DNA of 49,564 bases from a virus: IMG/VR virus record IMGVR_UViG_3300035698_010549, positions 1-49,564 of that record. One strand, given 5' to 3'. This document shows, in pieces, positions 1-8,410 of the stretch. Numbering within the stretch: position 1 is the stretch's first letter; the number at the start of each line of letters is the position of its first letter. A program made the position numbers and the translations under genes. The notes beneath the pieces are model-generated. The model searched no databases and was not told the origin of the DNA. It saw nothing but the letters and a program-made list of their open reading frames with translations.

Positions 1-239
1 AGGAATGGCTCGTTGCCAACAACCTCGGCCTGGTCTCGTACGGCACGAACGTGAACTCGAACATCGCCACCGGCTCCGACCTCATGAGCGACGGGTCACA
101 CCCCGACCGTGAACCCGGCAACGTCTTTTTCTGGAACATCATCCTTGATGTGATCCCCGAAGGCGGCGGCGTGCCCGCCTCTAACTACAACTCATACATC
201 CGCCGACAGAACCGTCTGCTCGGCAATCGGCGACGTTGA
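1..239 (+). CDS. C-terminal end of a tail/receptor-binding protein (5' partial)
   Basis: The reading frame is open from base 3 to a stop at 237-239, so only about 78 C-terminal residues are present. The fragment begins with EWLVANN and lies just upstream of the terminase region. The ends of LamG/concanavalin-like phage tail proteins often carry a comparable -WL-A(E/N)- segment. The protein starting at 49202 at the other end of the window is DUF2341-like and runs off the 3' end on the same strand. The inference is that both are pieces of one tail or receptor-binding gene cut by the window boundary. The fragment alone does not prove a function. Confidence 0.55.
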   Translation, partial: EWLVANNLGLVSYGTNVNSNIATGSDLMSDGSHPDREPGNVFFWNIILDVIPEGGGVPASNYNSYIRRQNRLLGNRRR

Positions 240-249
240 AAGGACCCCC

Positions 250-1110
250 ATGAAGATCATCACCTGGGACCCCGTCCCCAGGCAGACCGTCCCCCTGGTC
301 ACGCAGCGACTCATTCCGCACCAAACCAAGCCTGGGCGCACGCCCAAGGACATCATCGGGGCGATCGACGCCGACACCGAAGCGCTCATTATGGCCCACC
401 CTTGGCGGGGTAGCTGGGAGGGTGACGACGCCGGCTATGAGGCCGACATCATGCTCTTCCGTGAGTTATCGCAGTCGATGGCCGTGGATCGGCCGTACCT
501 TCGGCACCTCTTCATCGACCACCCGCCGAGCACGTTCTGCAACGAGAACGGCGAGAATCGTAACCATCCCGATTCGGAGATGACGTTTCTCAACACCGTC
601 ATCGGCCCGATGAACACCTCGGGTATTGCCACGCAGCAGTTCGGGGTGAACACTCCGGGCGATGTCTCTCGCGATCTGAGCTACCCCGTTGCTCCCGTCG
701 TGTTCGGCCCTGGCGGGTTGAACGGGGCGATGGGGCATCGCTGGTCGGGCGGATCACCCGGCCACACCGCAGGGATGATGGCCTGGGTTATGGGGGTTGG
801 TGAACGTCCGCCGGGTGGGCGCCCTACCCAGTTGCTCGACATGATCGGGTATCTGCTGGGCCTGCGTATGGCTGGGTGTGACATCGCGTGCATCTGGTTT
901 AACGGGGGCAAGTCTTCGGTGTCGCAACGCCAGCAGATTGCTAAGGGCGTTGACTTCGTGGAGGGCATCCCATTCAACGTGGTCGACGTTGAGAGCAATG
1001 ACTTCAGCGACTTGCTCCAGTTGCTTGCTCGAGGGGACTGGGCGACCGAGAAGGGCATGATGGAACTCGTCATCAAGCAGCTTGAATTGTACGGTCAGGC
1101 CAGGGGCTGA
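250..1110 (+). CDS. Hypothetical protein between tail protein and large terminase
   Basis: This 286-residue protein starts at an ATG preceded by GAAAGGAC, 10 bases after the upstream stop, and ends 3 bases before the terminase start. I do not recognise a family. It has no signal peptide or membrane segment. It contains several short Gly/Pro-rich stretches and a run around GCDIACIWFNGGKSS that could be a strand-helix unit of an alpha/beta enzyme. Its place between a tail protein and terminase would suit a second tail-associated protein or a lysis enzyme. No endolysin is otherwise visible in the window, so an unrecognised lytic hydrolase is possible but unsupported. Confidence 0.75.
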   Translation: MKIITWDPVPRQTVPLVTQRLIPHQTKPGRTPKDIIGAIDADTEALIMAHPWRGSWEGDDAGYEADIMLFRELSQSMAVDRPYLRHLFIDHPPSTFCNENGENRNHPDSEMTFLNTVIGPMNTSGIATQQFGVNTPGDVSRDLSYPVAPVVFGPGGLNGAMGHRWSGGSPGHTAGMMAWVMGVGERPPGGRPTQLLDMIGYLLGLRMAGCDIACIWFNGGKSSVSQRQQIAKGVDFVEGIPFNVVDVESNDFSDLLQLLARGDWATEKGMMELVIKQLELYGQARG

Positions 1111-1113
1111 TCC

Positions 1114-2433
1114 GTGTCTGTCCTCACTTCACGTTGGTACCCGCTGCGCCCGTTCGATTGCCAGCTCAAGTTTGCACGAGACGATCGTCGCTTCGTGATC
1201 GCTTGCGCTGGGCGACGCTCGGGCAAGACAGAATGGGCGAAGCGCAAGCTCGTGGAACGAGCGTTGAGGTTCTCGGCGCACGCCAACGGGAGGTTCATCT
1301 GTGCGGCTCCCACCCAGGAGCAGACGAAGCAGATCTATTGGGAAGACATCAAGGCCATGGTCCCCGGGTGGGCGCTCGCGAACGGGCCCCGCTCGATCAA
1401 GGAGTCGTACCCTCAGCGCATCCATCTCATCAACGGCGCCGAGATCTTGCTCTTCGGCATGGACAAGCCATGGCGCATCGAGGGCCCACCCCTGGACGGC
1501 ATCGTCATGGACGAATATGCCGATATGAAGGATTCCGCCTGGCCCAAGTCAGTGCGCCCCGCAGTGTCTACACTCGGGCGCCCTGGCTGGGCCATCTTCA
1601 TTGGGAAGCCGAAGGGCCGTAACCACTATTATAAGATCTGCCAGCGGGCCATGAACGACTCGACCGGGGACTGGGGTTTTCACCACTGGTCGGCAGAAGA
1701 GGTGCTCGATGCGCCTGAGATCGAAGCATTGATGCAGGACCTGGACGAGCTCTCGTACGATCAGGAGGTCCGCGCCAACTTTGTGAACATGGAGGGTAGG
1801 GTATACTATCCGTTCACCCAGCTGACGCATTGCCGCCGGCTCAAGTACAATCCGGGTGATCCGCTTATCTTCTGCTTCGACTTCAACGTCGCCCCTGGCG
1901 TTGCCGTCGTGTGCCAGGAGCAGGAGGATCGTAAGGGGAACCAGTTCACGGCGGTCATCGGCCAGGTCTACATCCCGATCAACTCGAACACCGAGCGCGT
2001 GTGTAAGAAGCTCGCGTCGGACTGGGCCGATCATAAGGGCCCAATTTACTGTTACGGTGACGCAACGGGCGGCGCGAAGAAGTCGAGTGCGATCGACGGC
2101 ACCGACTGGGACATTGTCTACGGCGTGCTCAAGCGAGCGTTCGGCGACCAGGTCAGAATGAGGAATGGTCGATCGAACCCATCCGAGAAGATTCGGATCA
2201 ATGCGATGAACACGCGACTCCGCACGATGAGCGGGCTCATCCGTATGTACCTGGACGAAGAACGATGCCCTAACGTAGTGGAAGATCTCGAGGCTGTGTG
2301 CTGGCACGAGGGCACGAACGAGATTGACAAGGCATCAGACCCAGAGCTCACTCACTTAACTGATGCCCTGGGCTACTACATCACCGACAAGTTCCCAGTG
2401 CTCGCGTTCGAGCGTGGCGAGCAGTCATTCTAG
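1114..2433 (+). CDS. terL: Terminase large subunit (packaging ATPase/nuclease)
   Basis: This is the motor that cuts concatemeric phage DNA and pumps it into the prohead through the portal. The 439 residues have the TerL layout. The N-terminal ATPase has Walker A AGRRSGKT (32-39) and Walker B GIVMDEY (about 129-135). The RNase H-like nuclease domain starts near FCFDFNVAPG and has a further Asp in YCYGDATGG. A conserved Asp near the C-terminus lies in TDALGYYITDKF. Translation starts at GTG 1114, 3 bases after the previous stop. The likely small subunit is at 47676, on the other side of the window cut, which fits a circular or permuted map. Confidence 0.95.
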   Translation: MSVLTSRWYPLRPFDCQLKFARDDRRFVIACAGRRSGKTEWAKRKLVERALRFSAHANGRFICAAPTQEQTKQIYWEDIKAMVPGWALANGPRSIKESYPQRIHLINGAEILLFGMDKPWRIEGPPLDGIVMDEYADMKDSAWPKSVRPAVSTLGRPGWAIFIGKPKGRNHYYKICQRAMNDSTGDWGFHHWSAEEVLDAPEIEALMQDLDELSYDQEVRANFVNMEGRVYYPFTQLTHCRRLKYNPGDPLIFCFDFNVAPGVAVVCQEQEDRKGNQFTAVIGQVYIPINSNTERVCKKLASDWADHKGPIYCYGDATGGAKKSSAIDGTDWDIVYGVLKRAFGDQVRMRNGRSNPSEKIRINAMNTRLRTMSGLIRMYLDEERCPNVVEDLEAVCWHEGTNEIDKASDPELTHLTDALGYYITDKFPVLAFERGEQSF

Positions 2434-2443
2434 GAGGTGCATA

Positions 2444-2767
2444 ATGCGCCATGCCCGTATCCCCGCCCTGCTGGCCCTTCTGTTCGTGATCGGGTGCAGT
2501 GGCACCCCGCGACAGCAGTGGTACACCGCGGCGAAGCTTTACAATTCGACCACGTGGTCGCTGCTGACCCTTCACGAGCTCGGACACATCACCGATGAGC
2601 AGTTGGAGTCACTCGATCCCGTGGTCATGACGACCGACGCGGCCCTCCGTGAGGCGCGTCGGCATGTGGACGACGAGGAATCGTTCCGCGTCGCCATGGA
2701 CATTGTTGACGCAGCACTTCGTGGCCTGGCCACGTCGGTTGCACGATCTGAGAACGCAATCCAATGA
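2444..2767 (+). CDS. Small phage lipoprotein
   Basis: This 107-residue protein starts at ATG 2444, preceded by a strong Shine-Dalgarno AGGAGGT (2433-2439). It has a lipoprotein signal: a short basic N-terminus, a hydrophobic stretch and the lipobox VIGC with Cys18. The mature part is polar and helical. It should be a periplasm-facing lipid-anchored protein. In phages such proteins can act in superinfection exclusion or as outer-membrane spanin subunits, but its place between terminase and portal is unusual for a spanin. The stop overlaps the next start (ATGA), so the two genes are probably translationally coupled. Confidence 0.8.
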   Translation: MRHARIPALLALLFVIGCSGTPRQQWYTAAKLYNSTTWSLLTLHELGHITDEQLESLDPVVMTTDAALREARRHVDDEESFRVAMDIVDAALRGLATSVARSENAIQ

Positions 2768-2958
2768 TTGACCCCGCCACGATTACCGCTATTGGCCTCG
2801 GGCTTACCCGCATGATCCGTGACTTCGAGTCACTGCTCGATTCGGTCAAGGACGAGATTTCCGACGATCAACTCAACGAGATGGACGTTGAGTTTGGGCG
2901 GGCGACCGACGCCTGGGCCGAACGCATGGACGAAGTCCGTGCCCGTCGTTCTGTTTGA
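2764..2958 (+). CDS. Small acidic helical protein
   Basis: This 64-residue protein begins at an ATG overlapping the stop of the lipoprotein gene (ATGA). It is acidic and predicted helical, with alternating hydrophobic and charged residues (for example IRDFESLLDSVKDEISDDQL). It has no membrane segment and no family I recognise. Coupling to the lipoprotein suggests a joint role. A strong hairpin follows the stop at once. Confidence 0.7.
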   Translation: MIDPATITAIGLGLTRMIRDFESLLDSVKDEISDDQLNEMDVEFGRATDAWAERMDEVRARRSV

Positions 2959-2966
2959 TGCACCCC

Positions 2967-2995
2967 GCCCATGCCTAGCAGTTCTAGGCATGGGC
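2967..2995 (+). terminator. 12-bp perfect hairpin after the lipoprotein pair
   Basis: GCCCATGCCTAG and CTAGGCATGGGC form a perfect 12-bp stem with a 5-base loop (CAGTT), 8 bases after the stop codon. CTCTTGG follows rather than a long T run, so termination may be partial. The hairpin separates the terminase block from the portal gene, which starts 25 bases further on. Confidence 0.7.
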
Positions 2996-3020
2996 CTCTT
3001 GGTCTCACGCAAGGAATCCC

Positions 3021-4631
3021 ATGGCCAACAACTTCAGCTACCGAATTATCCGACCGCGCCCAGCGTCGGACGAGCCGAACGCACGCGGCGCTGCGTACAT
3101 CGAGATGGAGGAGGACTGGGACCTTGTGAATGCGCTCATGGAGGGCACGCAGAAGATGCGGGATGAGGCGCTGTTCTGGTTGCCAGCCGAACGGAAGGAG
3201 ACGAAGGAGGCACACCGCGACCGGATCAACCATACGTTTCTCTTCGAGGCGTATTCCGACACGGTCGAGTCCCTCGCCCATCGCCCGTTCGTCAAGCCGG
3301 TTACGATCGAAGAGCCTGACCTCATGCCCGATCAACTCGCGGATATCGAGGAAGACGTGGATCGTGGTGGACGCGATCTGACCACGTTCTGTGGTGCGGT
3401 GTTGCAGTCATCGATTGCCCGCGGGCACTGCGGCATCCTGATCGACTACCCCGCTGTCGGTGAAGGGCTGTCGCTCGCGGAGGAACGATCGACCGGGGCA
3501 CGACCGACATTCGTGAAGGTTGACGCACACCACATTCTTGGGTTTAGATCGTACAAGGATGAAGCGGGCGAAGAGAAGCTCACGCAAATCCGACTTCAGG
3601 AATTCATGACCGTGCCTATCGGCACATTCGGTGAGGAGTCACGCGAGCACGTGCGGGTGATCTCCGCGCCGGGCGAACCTGTGCCCCTGCCGAAGAACAT
3701 GAACTTCGCCAAGGGCGTAACCTCCGAAGAGGTCGCCAACGTGATCGCCCGCGCCGAAGGTGGGTCGGGTCATTGGCAGCTGTGGCGTAAGAGCGGTGAC
3801 TCGTCGGGGTGGGAGCTCGTGGGCATCGGTGTCCACTCATACCCAGGCGTCCCATTCGTCGTCCATTACAGTAAGCAGCGTGGGTTCCTTCGCAGCAAGC
3901 CCCCGATGATGCCACTCGCATGGATGAACTACCGTCACTGGCAGTCATCGTCCGAGCAGAACGTCGGGCTGCAGCATGGCCGCTTTCCCATGCTGTTCTT
4001 CAAGGGGCTCACCGCCCAGGAATTTGAAGATCCCATCGAGATCGGGCCCACTCGTGCATTCAAGTCGCGTAACCCAGACGCGGATGCGAAGTGGCTCGAG
4101 ATCAGCGGTGCCGCCCTGAAGTCCGGCGCCGATGACCTTCGCGCCCTGGAAGAACGCATGGAAATCCTAGGGCTCGAGCCGATGGTCGAACGCAGCGCGA
4201 ACTCCACCGCGTTCGGTAAGGCGGTGAACCAGGATCGCAAGCACTCACGTATCCAGGCGTGGATCCGCCAGCTTGAGAACGTCATGTTCGAAGCATACCA
4301 GGTGGCCTCGACGTGGGTCGGAGCTGGTAAGCTCAACCCGGACATCGGAGTTGCCATCTTCAGCGACTTCGGTGTCAAGGCGAATGCCGAAGGGGTCGGC
4401 AAGCTGCTCAATGAGTCTCGTGAGAAGGGGCTCATCTCGCAGCACACTTATCTTCGGGAGATCATCCGTCGCGGCATTATCGATGAAGGCGTGGACCCCG
4501 ACGAAGAGGCCAGCCGGCTCGAGAGTGAACCCCCGCCGATGGGCATGGTGCCCGCGTTGAATGCAGCAGAGGGTCAGGACGAAGATGAAGACGAGGGCCG
4601 GCCGTTCCCTGGCGAAGAAGGCGGTGAATGA
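3021..4631 (+). CDS. Portal protein (DUF4055 family)
   Basis: The portal is the dodecameric ring at one capsid vertex through which DNA enters and to which the tail attaches. This 536-residue protein resembles the DUF4055 portal family. An early segment with a Leu-Pro motif (FWLPAERKE) is followed by an Asn-His-Thr-Phe turn and a stretch about stopping before domain entry (SLAHRPFVKPV). The C-terminal crown is very acidic (EDEDEGRPFPGEEGGE). It sits directly before the MuF gene, the usual order, with an ATGA overlap. The start has AAGGAA upstream. Confidence 0.85.
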   Translation: MANNFSYRIIRPRPASDEPNARGAAYIEMEEDWDLVNALMEGTQKMRDEALFWLPAERKETKEAHRDRINHTFLFEAYSDTVESLAHRPFVKPVTIEEPDLMPDQLADIEEDVDRGGRDLTTFCGAVLQSSIARGHCGILIDYPAVGEGLSLAEERSTGARPTFVKVDAHHILGFRSYKDEAGEEKLTQIRLQEFMTVPIGTFGEESREHVRVISAPGEPVPLPKNMNFAKGVTSEEVANVIARAEGGSGHWQLWRKSGDSSGWELVGIGVHSYPGVPFVVHYSKQRGFLRSKPPMMPLAWMNYRHWQSSSEQNVGLQHGRFPMLFFKGLTAQEFEDPIEIGPTRAFKSRNPDADAKWLEISGAALKSGADDLRALEERMEILGLEPMVERSANSTAFGKAVNQDRKHSRIQAWIRQLENVMFEAYQVASTWVGAGKLNPDIGVAIFSDFGVKANAEGVGKLLNESREKGLISQHTYLREIIRRGIIDEGVDPDEEASRLESEPPPMGMVPALNAAEGQDEDEDEGRPFPGEEGGE

Positions 4632-7264
4632 TGTCCCTGAACACCGAGCTCTACGATGATGCCGTCCGGCATTCGATCATGTTGTCTCGATTCCGCGAGG
4701 CCGAGGTCCGCCAGATCCTGGCGCTGTTGAATAACCAGGTCGTCCCCGATATGCGGGAGCGATTCGTTGGGCGACTCGAGGGGATCAAGCGTCGGGGATT
4801 TGACAAGGGTCAAACCTCCACGGGCAAGATCCGCGACGCCATCAACGAGATGGACAGCATGCTCACCGGCGGGATGTCGATGATGCGCTCCCGTCTGCAG
4901 GAGGACTTGTTCGGGCTTGGTGTTACAGAAGACGAGTTTATGCGGGCGAGCGTGCAGGATCGCTTCCCGATGAACCTCACGATGAATCGGCCCAGCACTG
5001 AGACACTGCGCTCGATTGTGACCTCACGGCCAATGCAAGGTCGACTGCTTCGTGAGTGGTGGTCGGGGATCGACACCAACACTAGGGCGGGCATCCGACG
5101 GAACTTCAACGTCGGGGTCGCTTCGGGTGCGAGCAATTCGGCCATCGTCAAGAGCATCTTCGACGGTGACGGGTCAACGATCGGCACGACCCGCAAGCAC
5201 GTGGCCGGTGTCGTCCGCACCGCAACCAACCACGTGAGCGCGAACGCCAGGGAGGAGACGTATAAGGCGAACTCCGACCTTATCAAGGGCGTCCGCTACG
5301 TCTCGACCCTGGACGGGCGCACTACACCCATCTGCATCGGGCTCGATGGTAAGGTGTTCGATATCGACGACGGCCCTCGCCCACCCCAGCACTTCTCGTG
5401 CCGATCGACCACAGTGCCCGTACTGAAGAAGGCGAGTGAGCTCGACCTGCCTGGGTTGAAGGACCTGCCCGAAAGCACACGGGCGAGTGTCGATGGGCAG
5501 GTGCCTGCCACTGAGACGTACGGGAAGTGGCTCAAGCGTCAACCGATCTCACGGCAGGAAGAGGTGCTCGGCAAGGCGCGTGCGAAGTTGTATCGCGAGT
5601 CCGGGCTGAAGATCGACAAGTTTATCGACAAGTCGGGCGAGTATTACAACCTGCCCCAACTTCGCAAGAAGCTGGGGCTGAAGGAGGACATCGCGTTCTC
5701 CGACCCCGTTGAGCAAGCGGCGTTCGGCCCCATTTCAGGCGATCCCGTAGTCATCCAGAACGAGATTAACGATCTTCTCGAACAGTTGCGTCTTGCGACT
5801 GATCCGAAAGAGAAGAAGCGCCTCAGAGGCGCTCTACGCCGGCGAGGGCACACCGGTGGGGTCAAGCCAACAGTGCAAACGACAATCGCCCCACCCGTCA
5901 CCCCAACGGGATCGACCGCGGCCCCAACGACCACCACGGGGACGACCGCGGCTCCAACGACTACCACGGGGACGAAGAGCACGGTCGCGCCGCGAAAGAC
6001 GACGGACATCACTGTGCCCAAGGATCTGACCACGACTCGCATTCGCAAGCGAGGGAAGAACCTGCGTACGCTGGTGATCCACTTCATGGCCGACGACGGG
6101 TCAGTCATCCGTGAAGTTAAGTACCGCCAAGAGAAGATCGATGGGCAGTGGATCACGACCGGCGAGATCAAGGGCGCACGCACCGTACCGATTGCAGGCG
6201 TAACAACGCAGACCACGCCCGCGCCCGCGGTCATCAAGAACGGGCGGATCGTATCGTCGGGGTCGCTAGAATCAGGCGAAGAAATACGCGACCGGCTGAA
6301 GCCCCTCGCCGACATTGCCGCCAGGCGAATCCAATTAGAGAAGACCGCCGAGATCAAGCGGCTCGAGGCCGAGCGCAAGCGGATCATCAAAGAGCGGGAC
6401 GACGCGAGACATCAGATCAGGCGCGAGGCGTTCGAGATGATCGAAAATAAGGGCGGGCTCACCTACGACGAGTACAGGTCTGAGCCGATCAACTACCCCG
6501 AACAGGCGCGTCAGATGTACTCGGCCATCCGGAACAATAAGGCGCTGAAAGATCGGGATTTCGAGCAGACGTCGGTGGTGCTCCCCTCGCCGCCAGCCGG
6601 GTGGCGCGTTGACTACGATACCAACGAGTTCAAGGTGGACGACGAGTTGCAGAGTAAGGCGAGACGAGCGCAGTTCCGCAAGGAAGTGCACGAGATGGTA
6701 AAGGTGCCGCGTGGGCGACAGAACGACTTGGCCGTCACCCCGGCCAGGTCCAGTGAAACCAAGGGTGCCAAAGCGCCCAGCCCAAAAGTCGTCAAGAAGG
6801 CTGAGACCGCGATCAATTGGATTAACGAGCGCTCGGTCCCTCAGCCTGGTCAAGTCCAGGAAACCGTGGTGTTCCAGATGCGTGGCCGTGCGTACGCGAG
6901 CGGCACGAGTGTAAACCTCGCCGCGAGCGACGGTATCGACACACACGTCCATGAGCTGTTCCATGTAATCGAGAACCGCACGATGGGCTGGCAGGACAAG
7001 GCCCGCAAGAAGCTCCGCGAACGTGCCGACGGTGAGGCGCTTGAGCCGCTCAGCAAGTTGACCGGGAGCAGTGGCTACGGCCCCGACGAGCGGGCGTGGA
7101 AGGACAAGTTCATCAACCCTTACCAGGGTAAGTACTACTCGCATGGGTCGACTGAGATAACGACCATGGCCGCAGAGCTGCTGTACCGTGACCCGCAGAA
7201 GTTGTATGAAGAGGACCCGGACATGTTCGTCTGGATCGTTAACCGCATGAGAGGGCTCAACTGA
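4628..7264 (+). CDS. MuF-type head morphogenesis protein fused to a zincin-like metallopeptidase domain
   Basis: The 878 residues are clearly modular. Residues about 100-265 are the SPP1 gp7/Mu gpF minor head domain, ending in the hallmark STLDGRTTPIC and PPQHFSCRS (253-260). An RRxxLRxxGHTGG-like motif follows (398-411), then a Thr/Pro/Ala-rich linker with a repeated AAPTTTTGT unit (416-450) and a Lys/Arg-rich coiled region. The C-terminal domain has a zinc-protease signature, HELFH (775-779), with downstream Glu residues (843 or 850, in STEITTMAAE) as possible third ligand. MuF proteins sit inside the capsid and can be ejected with DNA. MuF-enzyme fusions are known as phage-borne polymorphic effectors. 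The zincin here could be an ejected effector or a maturation protease. Confidence 0.88.
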   Translation: MMSLNTELYDDAVRHSIMLSRFREAEVRQILALLNNQVVPDMRERFVGRLEGIKRRGFDKGQTSTGKIRDAINEMDSMLTGGMSMMRSRLQEDLFGLGVTEDEFMRASVQDRFPMNLTMNRPSTETLRSIVTSRPMQGRLLREWWSGIDTNTRAGIRRNFNVGVASGASNSAIVKSIFDGDGSTIGTTRKHVAGVVRTATNHVSANAREETYKANSDLIKGVRYVSTLDGRTTPICIGLDGKVFDIDDGPRPPQHFSCRSTTVPVLKKASELDLPGLKDLPESTRASVDGQVPATETYGKWLKRQPISRQEEVLGKARAKLYRESGLKIDKFIDKSGEYYNLPQLRKKLGLKEDIAFSDPVEQAAFGPISGDPVVIQNEINDLLEQLRLATDPKEKKRLRGALRRRGHTGGVKPTVQTTIAPPVTPTGSTAAPTTTTGTTAAPTTTTGTKSTVAPRKTTDITVPKDLTTTRIRKRGKNLRTLVIHFMADDGSVIREVKYRQEKIDGQWITTGEIKGARTVPIAGVTTQTTPAPAVIKNGRIVSSGSLESGEEIRDRLKPLADIAARRIQLEKTAEIKRLEAERKRIIKERDDARHQIRREAFEMIENKGGLTYDEYRSEPINYPEQARQMYSAIRNNKALKDRDFEQTSVVLPSPPAGWRVDYDTNEFKVDDELQSKARRAQFRKEVHEMVKVPRGRQNDLAVTPARSSETKGAKAPSPKVVKKAETAINWINERSVPQPGQVQETVVFQMRGRAYASGTSVNLAASDGIDTHVHELFHVIENRTMGWQDKARKKLRERADGEALEPLSKLTGSSGYGPDERAWKDKFINPYQGKYYSHGSTEITTMAAELLYRDPQKLYEEDPDMFVWIVNRMRGLN

Positions 7265-7500
7265 TGGTTGAATTGACCCACCACGAACGACAGTTCCTGG
7301 TCGTTGACAACTTCACAATCGTGCTCTCGTCCCCGGGATGGGATACGTGGCTCGAGGGCATTGGCGACCTGGGGAGCGGGCCGTTGGAAAGTCGGTTGCT
7401 TGCGATGTCGCTCCCCGACGACGTGGCGGTGCTCTACACGCCGACCTCCAACAGCGAGTTGTGGCCCACCGCGATCGATGGAGAACCAATAGACTACTAG
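7264..7500 (+). CDS. Hypothetical small protein
   Basis: This 78-residue protein starts at an ATG sharing one base with the stop of the MuF-zincin gene. It is acidic, Leu-rich and has no membrane segment or recognised motif. Its direct coupling to the MuF gene makes it a candidate partner. If the zincin is toxic or needs control, a small coupled protein could be its chaperone or inhibitor, but nothing in the sequence shows that. A promoter-like sequence begins at its stop. Confidence 0.7.
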   Translation: MVELTHHERQFLVVDNFTIVLSSPGWDTWLEGIGDLGSGPLESRLLAMSLPDDVAVLYTPTSNSELWPTAIDGEPIDY

Positions 7501-7530
7501 CTGACGTGAGACATGCAACCACGGTATCAT
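7501..7530 (+). promoter_or_regulatory. Sigma70-like promoter for the capsid operon
   Basis: CTGACG (7501-7506) and TATCAT (7525-7530) are separated by 18 bases, close to TTGACA-N17-TATAAT. The same -35 hexamer occurs in the leftward promoter at 30585-30613. The element lies in the only sizeable gap before the scaffold and capsid genes, and a terminator after the decoration gene (9844-9897) closes the unit. Confidence 0.55.
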
Positions 7531-7540
7531 TCACTTCGAC

Positions 7541-7577
7541 GCGCCGGGAAGGCGCAACCCATACGGCGGGAAGCCGT
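7541..7577 (+). promoter_or_regulatory. Two tandem GGGAA-loop hairpins in the scaffold/capsid leader
   Basis: GCGCC-GGGAA-GGCGC (7541-7555) and ACGGC-GGGAA-GCCGT (7563-7577) are two 5-bp stems with the identical pentaloop GGGAA, 22 bases apart. The stems differ in sequence while the loop is kept. They sit between the promoter and the ribosome-binding site (GTGGAGAT, 7576-7583), and the second stem touches that site. This suggests translational control or protein binding. Confidence 0.5.
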
Positions 7578-7588
7578 GGAGATCAATC

Positions 7589-8374
7589 ATGGAAGAGCTG
7601 CTCGCAATCGTAAGCTCACTTGACGAAGTGCCAGACGGCGTTCGTTCGGTGTATCGGCAGGGCGACCCCAATAAGGGCGAGTCCAACAGTAACTACTATC
7701 TGAGGGTCAAGGGCGTAGACGGGTTCGCACTCGAGAACGTCACTGGCCTGAAGACTGCGCTGTCTAGCGAGCGGACAGCGCGTGAGACGGCTGAGCGTGC
7801 AGCGAGAGCATTCGAGGGACTCGATGCAGACGACACACGCAAGCAGTTGGCGCAGTTGGAGAAGCTTCGCGACTCCAGCTCCGACGAGAAGGTCATGGCG
7901 AAGATCGAAGCCCAGGTGAAGCAAGTCCGCGAGAAGTACGAAGCGGACCTCGCCAAGGCGGGCGACGATCAGAAGTCGATGGCCACGCAGATCGAAGAGC
8001 TGTTGGTTAATGCCACGGCTCGCACCGCCCTGGGTCAGCAGAAGCTGGTCGAGGGCGGGGCTGACCTTCTTATGCCTCACATCCGTGGGCAGGTGAAGGT
8101 GGACCGAGATGACAACGGGAGGTTCGTCGCTCGGGTTGTGAATCCTGATGGTTCGCCCCGCATCAGTATGAAGCAGGGCAGTACGGACAACATGGACATC
8201 GGCGAGTTGGTCGAGTCCATGAGGGATTCCAAGGTCTTCGCGCCTGCATTCGCAGGTTCGGGGGCAACCGGATCCGGCGCCAACGGCGGTGTCGGAGACA
8301 GAGGAACCGGCGCGAACTTCGCCGACATCAAGGACCCGGGCGAACGCATGAAGTCGTTCCGCCGTGCCACTTGA
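7589..8374 (+). CDS. Capsid scaffold protein
   Basis: This 261-residue protein has the typical scaffold profile. The short N-terminal domain is followed by a long charged coiled coil (about 55-135, rich in E, K, R, A and Q). A small globular part follows, then a Gly/Ala-rich flexible region (GSGATGSGANGG) and a basic C-terminal tail ending KSFRRAT that would contact the coat protein. It lies directly upstream of the major capsid gene. Scaffolds chaperone coat assembly into the prohead and leave before or during DNA packaging. No protease motif is visible in it. Confidence 0.82.
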   Translation: MEELLAIVSSLDEVPDGVRSVYRQGDPNKGESNSNYYLRVKGVDGFALENVTGLKTALSSERTARETAERAARAFEGLDADDTRKQLAQLEKLRDSSSDEKVMAKIEAQVKQVREKYEADLAKAGDDQKSMATQIEELLVNATARTALGQQKLVEGGADLLMPHIRGQVKVDRDDNGRFVARVVNPDGSPRISMKQGSTDNMDIGELVESMRDSKVFAPAFAGSGATGSGANGGVGDRGTGANFADIKDPGERMKSFRRAT

Positions 8375-8410
8375 TGTGGTTGAGCGCGCCATCAATCGAG
8401 GATTAGTGCA

